Source of the DNA: DATFPQ01 sp035264765
Lineage (GTDB): Bacteria; Actinomycetota; Actinomycetes; Actinomycetales; Angustibacteraceae
Reading direction: 5' to 3'
DNA length: 25,835 bases
NCBI GenBank assembly: GCA_035264765.1
Contig: DATFPQ010000148.1
Coordinates: 1 to 25,835 of the forward strand
Shown: piece by piece, positions 21,166 to 25,835 of the stretch
How the letters are laid out: each line of letters opens with the position of its first letter
Position numbering within the stretch: the stretch's first letter is position 1
The notes under the pieces: generated by a model
What the model was told of the DNA's origin: nothing
What the model saw: only the letters and a program-made list of their open reading frames with translations
The model's database searches: none
Made by a program: the position numbers and the translations under genes

Positions 21166-23174
21166 TGCGGTGCGGTCGGGTCGGTGGCGAGGGAGCGGGC
21201 CGAGGGAGCCAAGCTCGCCTGCCCGGCCGACTTCGGACTCGCCTCGGCCGAGACGTCCAGCCGGCGGCGGGCCACCCGCTCCTCCGCCCGGGCGGCCAGG
21301 GACTCGACCGCTTCGGCGAACCGCTCCGTGGCGCGGCCCCGGACACTGCCGAGCAGTCGGTCCGTCATCGCCCGTCGGGCCGCGGCGTACGGGTCCGGCT
21401 CGGCGCCGACCGCCACCGACAGCGCCTGGCGCAGCCCGTCGCCGTCCCGGTCCACGACCAGGCCTGCACCGGCGGTGGGGAAGGTCCGGACGAACTCCGC
21501 GGCGTCCCAGGCGGTGGGGTTGCAGACGGCGTACGGCCGGTCGGTGGCCAGGAAGTCGGAGATCACGCTCGAGACGTCGGCCACGAGCAGGTCGGCCTGC
21601 TCGAAGCAGGCGTACAGCGACGCCCCGGCCGGAGGCACCACGAGGTGTGCGCCCCGCGGGCAGCCGGCCAACCACTCGGCGTCCTCGCGGGCGGCCGTGG
21701 CCTCGGCCTCGACGGCGGACGGTCCGTAGCCGGGCCGCGCGTCCCGCGCCTGCTGCGCCGCATCGCCCGCCAGGGGCCGGACGGCTCGCCTGGTGGGGAG
21801 CGGTGGCACCACGAGGCCGCGCCGCCGGTTGGCCGCCTCCAGCAGTTCGGTGATCCGCCGGTGTGCTGCGCGCATGCCGGGGTCGCGGAGGCCGGTGGAC
21901 GGGTGCGGCCGGTAGATCAGCCGGACCGGCGTGCGGGAGTCGAGGACGGCCTGCACGAGCAGCGGGCCGATCGTCTTCAGCGACCCGTACTCCTGCTGAG
22001 CGTTCCAGCCCTCCCAGGTCGGTGCGTAGAGGACCGTCGGGACCCAGTCGTCCGGACGCCCCTTCGGCCGCTCCAGGACGTCGAGCTGCGGCCGGCCGAC
22101 CTCGACCACGGCGTCGTCCCGGACGCCGACGTCCGCCCTGCGGTAGCGCTCGCGCCCGACCGGCCCCGCGACCCACACCTCGTCGTAGCCCTTGACGATC
22201 GGGTTGAAGGACGCGTTCTTGTCGCTGTCGCCGTGGCCGATGAAACTGCTCATCAGCCCCGCCTCGCGCAGCAGGTGGATGTTGTTGCCGACGTTGGCCG
22301 TGAAGAGCCCGGCCCGCACGCTGGACAGGTCGAGTGCCATGAGGTTGCTCGCGTACTCCACGCAGAGCACCGGCGCGGACGTCCGGCCCAGCCGGTCCAG
22401 CAGCTCGGGATCGCGCAGCACCACCGCGGCCGGCTGGTTCAGCCGCTCGAGCGTCGCCAGCCACATGTTCACCTGGTACGCCGTGTCCGGGGTGCCGCTG
22501 GAGTACAGCACGACCCGCGGCCGATGCTCGTCGAGGAACCGGCTGACGTGCCGGACCATCGACGCGTGGCCGAGCCGCATGCCGATCGCCCGGGACGTGC
22601 CCTCGAGCACGAGCGCGAGGACGAGCGTCCCTGCGACGGCGAGGCCTCCCGCAACCAACACCGGCACCGGGGACGTGGCGAGGGCGCTGGGCACCAGCAC
22701 CAGCAGCTGCAGCACGGCGGTGAGCCAGCCGTTCTCCCGCGCGACCGCGCGCGGCGGGGCGTCCGGGATCCGCAGCTCGTCGAGACGCACGTTGCGGGTG
22801 AGGATGGAGGGCGTGCGGCGGTAGACCATGCGCAGCCGCAACAGGCTGCACAGCGACAGCAGGGCCAGCACCGCACCGGCGACAAGTGTCACTGCTGTCG
22901 TGACCGACGGCGGGGCGTCCCCGGCACGGCTCACCGCCACGACGGCCGCAAACCGGACGCCGGCGAACAGCGGCAGCCCGACCTCGACGCGGGTCCGTAG
23001 CAGGGTCGCCAGCCGGTTGCCGGTCGTCAGCCCGGTCTCGCCGAGAACGGCCAGCACGACGAAGACCGCGCACGCCAGGCGCCAGCCGAACGCCCCGGCG
23101 AGCACCGAGAGGGCCGTCCCACCGACCACGGCGACCGGCGGCAGCAGGCGCGCCGCGCGCGACGCTCCGAGCAT
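21162..23174 (-). CDS. CDP-glycerol glycerophosphotransferase family protein (TagB/TagF-like) with membrane domain
   Basis: A 670-residue protein. The first 200 residues hold about six hydrophobic segments (among them 11-28, 34-46, 91-112 and two near 148-190), so it is membrane-anchored. The remainder is a GT-B fold of the TagB/TagF family: RPRVVLYSSGTPDTAYQ, SSFIGHGDSDKNASFNPI, VLYAPTWEGWN, VRLIYRPHPSTG and the late PPAGASLYACFEQADLLVADVSSVISDFLATDRP, where the two Asp and the Ser of DVSSVISDF are typical of CDP-polyol binding. Teichoic-acid-type polyol phosphate chains are the expected product; whether glycerol or another polyol cannot be seen. ATG 23174 has AAGGA 6 bases upstream. It leads the two-gene operon and is divergent from glnE. 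The C-terminal 80 residues are low complexity. Confidence 0.88.
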   Translation of the reverse strand: MLGASRAARLLPPVAVVGGTALSVLAGAFGWRLACAVFVVLAVLGETGLTTGNRLATLLRTRVEVGLPLFAGVRFAAVVAVSRAGDAPPSVTTAVTLVAGAVLALLSLCSLLRLRMVYRRTPSILTRNVRLDELRIPDAPPRAVARENGWLTAVLQLLVLVPSALATSPVPVLVAGGLAVAGTLVLALVLEGTSRAIGMRLGHASMVRHVSRFLDEHRPRVVLYSSGTPDTAYQVNMWLATLERLNQPAAVVLRDPELLDRLGRTSAPVLCVEYASNLMALDLSSVRAGLFTANVGNNIHLLREAGLMSSFIGHGDSDKNASFNPIVKGYDEVWVAGPVGRERYRRADVGVRDDAVVEVGRPQLDVLERPKGRPDDWVPTVLYAPTWEGWNAQQEYGSLKTIGPLLVQAVLDSRTPVRLIYRPHPSTGLRDPGMRAAHRRITELLEAANRRRGLVVPPLPTRRAVRPLAGDAAQQARDARPGYGPSAVEAEATAAREDAEWLAGCPRGAHLVVPPAGASLYACFEQADLLVADVSSVISDFLATDRPYAVCNPTAWDAAEFVRTFPTAGAGLVVDRDGDGLRQALSVAVGAEPDPYAAARRAMTDRLLGSVRGRATERFAEAVESLAARAEERVARRRLDVSAEASPKSAGQASLAPSARSLATDPTAPQ

Positions 23175-23356
23175 CGGCCGTCCTTCCGTGGTCGGCCACG
23201 CCCCGGTCGGCGGCGGCGCGTGGCAGTGAGCAACCGGAGTCGCACCCGCGACCCGGCTCCCAAACGCTAGCCCATGCTCGCCGCCGTCCCTGCCGCGCCG
23301 CGCCTGCCCGGCCGCGCCTGCCCCGCCGCCCGGCCCGCCCGCCGGACCAAGTGCGG

Positions 23357-23372
23357 GTTACTCCCGAGCAAC
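23357..23372 (+). promoter_or_regulatory. Possible GlnR-type half box upstream of glnE
   Basis: GTTAC, 6 bases, GCAAC. The GlnR box known from Streptomyces is gTnAC-n6-GaAAC repeated twice; only one unit is present here, about 130 bases before glnE. Its GCAACGCCGT end (23368-23377) is also repeated in inverted order at 23421-23430. Aside from this and the next two sites the gap 23175-23504 holds no gene I can support. Confidence 0.35.
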
Positions 23373-23477
23373 GCCGTCGGCGGCGGGTCGGACGGCCAGA
23401 ACTGGCGTCGCTCGTGAGGAACGGCGTTGCCGGTGAGTACGTGGGGTGGGGTGAGGGCGGCCGCAGCGAGCGCCGGT

Positions 23478-23495
23478 GTAACAGCAGGCGGTTAC
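23478..23495. promoter_or_regulatory. Inverted repeat overlapping the glnE promoter
   Basis: GTAAC (23478-23482) and GTTAC (23491-23495) are perfect inverted repeats 8 bases apart; the right arm overlaps the -10 element of glnE, as an operator for a repressor would. Confidence 0.4.
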
Positions 23496-23498
23496 CGT
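23493..23498 (+). promoter_or_regulatory. Leaderless -10 element of glnE
   Basis: TACCGT, 6 bases before GTG 23505. No ribosome binding site is seen. Confidence 0.5.
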
Positions 23499-23504
23499 GA
23501 GGCC

Positions 23505-25835
23505 GTGACCACGAGCCGGTCCACGACGCCCGCTGCGCGGCTGGTGCGCCTGGGGTTCCGCGACGCAGCACGAGCCGAGCGGCTGATCGCCGACCCGGCC
23601 CTGGCGGGGCTGACGGACCCGTTCGACGACATGTTCGAGGACGGGCTGCTGCTCGACCTGGCCGACACCGCGGACCCCGACCTGGCCCTGCTGGGGCTGG
23701 TGCGGCTGATGGAGAGCCTGCGAGGGATCGGGTCCGGTGACCCGGACGACCCCGCCGTGGCGCTGGCCGACCGCCCGCATCTGCTCCAGGCGGTGCGGGT
23801 GGCCGGACCGGTCCGCGAGCGGCTGTTCGCCGTCCTCGGCGGCTCCGCGGCACTCGGCGACCACCTCGCGCGGCACCCGGAGCACTGGGTCGTGCTCCTC
23901 GACGACGAGCCGGCGTCCCAGCAGCAGCTGCGCGCGGAGCTGCTGCGGGCGGTCGGCGCCGACCCCGCGGAGGAGCAGCCGGTTGCCGCGGCCGGCGGTA
24001 CGACCGGTCACGACCGGCTTCGGGTCGCCTACCGGCGTCGGCTGCTCGCGATCGCCGGCCGGGACCTGTCCTGCCCGCACCCGACGGCCCTGCTGCCGGC
24101 GGTGGCCCAGGAGCTGGCCCATCTGGCCGGCGCGGCGCTCGAGGCGGCCCTGGCCGTCGCTCGGGCCGAGCTGCCCGCCGACGCCGAGCCGTGCCGGCTG
24201 GCGGTTCTGGCGATGGGCAAGTGCGGCGGGCTGGAGCTGAACTACGTCAGCGACGTGGACGTGGTCTTCGTCGCCGAGCCGGTGCCGGCCCCCGCGGAGG
24301 CTGCGGGCGCGCAGAGCCCGGGGCCGGGCGGCGACGGACCAGGCCCAGGGTCAGCCGGCCCAGGTTCGAGTCGTAACGACGGCGAGGACGACCGCGAGCG
24401 CGCCGCCCTGGCGACGGGGACCCAGCTGGCCGCCGGGCTGATGCGGGCGTGCTCGGCGGCGACGGCGGAGGGGACGCTGTGGCCGGTGGACGCCAACCTG
24501 CGGCCGGAGGGGCGCAACGGCCCGCTGGTCCGCACGCTCGACAGCCACGTGGCCTACTACGAGCGCTGGGCCAAGACCTGGGAGTTCCAGGCCCTGCTGA
24601 AGGCCCGGCCGGTCGCGGGTGACCGCGAGCTGGGGGAGCGGTACGTCGAGCGGCTGGCGCCCCTGGTCTGGCAGGCGGCCGAGCGGGAGAACTTCGTGGA
24701 AGACGTCCAGGCCATGCGCCGGCGAGTCGAGCAGCACGTGCCCGCAGGGCAGGCCGACCGCCAGCTCAAGCTCGGGCCGGGCGGCCTGCGGGACGTCGAG
24801 TTCAGCGTGCAGCTGCTGCAGCTCGTGCACGGCCGGGTCGACGAGTCGCTGCGCAGCCCGACGACGCTGGAGGCCCTCGGCGCGCTCGCGACCGGGGGGT
24901 ACGTCGGCCGCGACGACGCGGCCAGCCTGGAGTCGGCGTACCGGCTGCTGCGGACGCTGGAGCACCGGATCCAGCTGCATCGGCTCCGGCGCACGCACGT
25001 GATGCCCACGGGGTCCGACGACCTGCGCCGGTTGGGCCGCTCGCTCGGTCACCGCGCCGACCCAGAGCACTCCGTGGTGTCGTCCTGGCGGCGCCAGGCC
25101 CGCGAGGTCCGGCGGCTGCACGAGCGGCTGTTCTACCGCCCACTGCTCGGCGCCGCGGCCCGGCTGTCGACCGACGAGGCTCGCCTGACGCCCGAGGCCG
25201 CCCGCTCGCGGCTGCAGGCGCTCGGCTACCGCGACCCGGCCGGGGCGCTGCGCCACCTGGAGGCGCTCAGCGGCGGCGTCACCCGGCGGGCGGCCATCCA
25301 GCGCCAGCTGCTGCCGGTGATGCTGGGCTGGTTCGCCGACGAGGCCGACCCGGACGCCGGCCTGCTCGCCTTCCGCCGGCTCAGCGACGACCTCGGGTCG
25401 ACCCACTGGTACCTGAAGATGCTGCGGGACGAGGGGTCGTCCGCGGAGCGGCTCGCGCACGTCCTGGCCCGCAGCCGGTTCGCGGGAGAGCTGCTGCGGG
25501 ACGGCGCCGAGACGGTGCAGGTCCTGGGCACCGACGGCGGGCTGCAGCCGCGGTCGGCGCAGGCGCTGCACACCGAGGTGCTGGCGGCCGTCGGCCGGCA
25601 CGACGACCCGGACAAGGCCGTGGCGGCCGCCCGCGACGTGCGCCGTCGGGAGCTGTTCCGGATCGCCACGGCAGACCTGCTCGGCCGGCTCGACCTTGAC
25701 GACGTCGAGCGCTCGCTGACCGAGGTGGCCTCCGCCGTCCTCGACGGCGCACTCGCGGTCGCCCAGCGGGTCGTCGAGCAGGAGCGCGGCCGCCCGCTGC
25801 CCACGCGGATGCTCGTCGTGGCGATGGGCCGGTTC
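23505..25835 (+). CDS. glnE: Glutamine synthetase adenylyltransferase/deadenylylase (3' end outside window)
   Basis: The first 777 residues of an enzyme of about 1000. It attaches AMP to, or removes it from, glutamine synthetase in response to nitrogen state. The first nucleotidyltransferase domain has LAVLAMGKCGGLELNYVSDV at about 232-251 with the two metal Asp of SDVDVVF. A Gly/Pro-rich stretch (about 258-292) interrupts the domain just after this motif and looks like a flexible insert. TLWPVDANLRPEGRNGPLV, ERWAKTWEFQALLKARPVAG, KLGPGGLRDVEFSVQLLQL and LRTLEHRIQLHRLRRTHVMP follow in family order. The second domain begins at the edge: the last residues AMGRF (773-777) start its active-site motif. 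GTG 23505 is a leaderless start. It is divergent from the TagB-like operon. Confidence 0.97.
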   Translation, partial: MTTSRSTTPAARLVRLGFRDAARAERLIADPALAGLTDPFDDMFEDGLLLDLADTADPDLALLGLVRLMESLRGIGSGDPDDPAVALADRPHLLQAVRVAGPVRERLFAVLGGSAALGDHLARHPEHWVVLLDDEPASQQQLRAELLRAVGADPAEEQPVAAAGGTTGHDRLRVAYRRRLLAIAGRDLSCPHPTALLPAVAQELAHLAGAALEAALAVARAELPADAEPCRLAVLAMGKCGGLELNYVSDVDVVFVAEPVPAPAEAAGAQSPGPGGDGPGPGSAGPGSSRNDGEDDRERAALATGTQLAAGLMRACSAATAEGTLWPVDANLRPEGRNGPLVRTLDSHVAYYERWAKTWEFQALLKARPVAGDRELGERYVERLAPLVWQAAERENFVEDVQAMRRRVEQHVPAGQADRQLKLGPGGLRDVEFSVQLLQLVHGRVDESLRSPTTLEALGALATGGYVGRDDAASLESAYRLLRTLEHRIQLHRLRRTHVMPTGSDDLRRLGRSLGHRADPEHSVVSSWRRQAREVRRLHERLFYRPLLGAAARLSTDEARLTPEAARSRLQALGYRDPAGALRHLEALSGGVTRRAAIQRQLLPVMLGWFADEADPDAGLLAFRRLSDDLGSTHWYLKMLRDEGSSAERLAHVLARSRFAGELLRDGAETVQVLGTDGGLQPRSAQALHTEVLAAVGRHDDPDKAVAAARDVRRRELFRIATADLLGRLDLDDVERSLTEVASAVLDGALAVAQRVVEQERGRPLPTRMLVVAMGRF

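Noticed and set aside
21645..23000. Plus-strand open frame of 451 codons
   Set aside because: Antisense to the TagB-like gene; composition is that of a shadow frame.

Overview
The window is very GC-rich DNA with strong third-position G/C in every real gene. The gene families fit an actinomycete: F420-dependent oxidoreductase, polyphosphate glucokinase, type 1c methionine aminopeptidase, glutamine synthetase GlnA2 with GlnE, and many TANNNT-N6/7-start leaderless arrangements. I cannot name the genus from sequence alone.

Layout, left to right. 1-1.0 kb: the C-terminal end of an unknown gene with eight PAEPK repeats, a long hairpin, and a decayed SLC13/ArsB-type permease pseudogene. 1.0-3.7 kb: yaaA and a divergent RNB-domain ribonuclease gene, followed within six bases by rnpB (RNase P RNA). 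3.8-7.1 kb: an accessory-looking island. It holds two secreted proteins of about 160-190 residues that share a WGVY motif and a four-cysteine pattern, each followed by a small membrane protein gene. One of these pairs sits in an operon behind an XRE repressor. Facing that operon is a second helix-turn-helix gene followed by an ImmA/IrrE-type metalloprotease gene. This island is the best candidate for an undescribed system. 7.1-14.7 kb: housekeeping genes, mostly on the minus strand: ppgK, map, a small SPOR-like protein, a conserved SIS-like protein, an LLM/F420 oxidoreductase, panB overlapping nadE, and an acyl-CoA thioesterase-like gene. 14.7-16.0 kb: a small accessory insertion with a GAP/Sap-type membrane protein and the remnant of an IS481-type transposase. 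16.0-25.8 kb: a phytoene-desaturase-like FAD oxidoreductase, glnA2, an atypical SDR protein, a translationally coupled pair for a wall or capsule polymer (polysaccharide pyruvyl transferase and CDP-glycerol glycerophosphotransferase family), and glnE running off the right edge.

How the genes work together. map matures protein N-termini. nadE and panB feed NAD and pantothenate/CoA synthesis. glnA2 and glnE belong to nitrogen assimilation, although this GlnA2 has Trp where adenylylated synthetases carry Tyr, so GlnE probably acts on another synthetase. The two polymer genes overlap by 4 bp and probably act on one surface polymer. No tRNA, rRNA, CRISPR array or intact insertion sequence was found.
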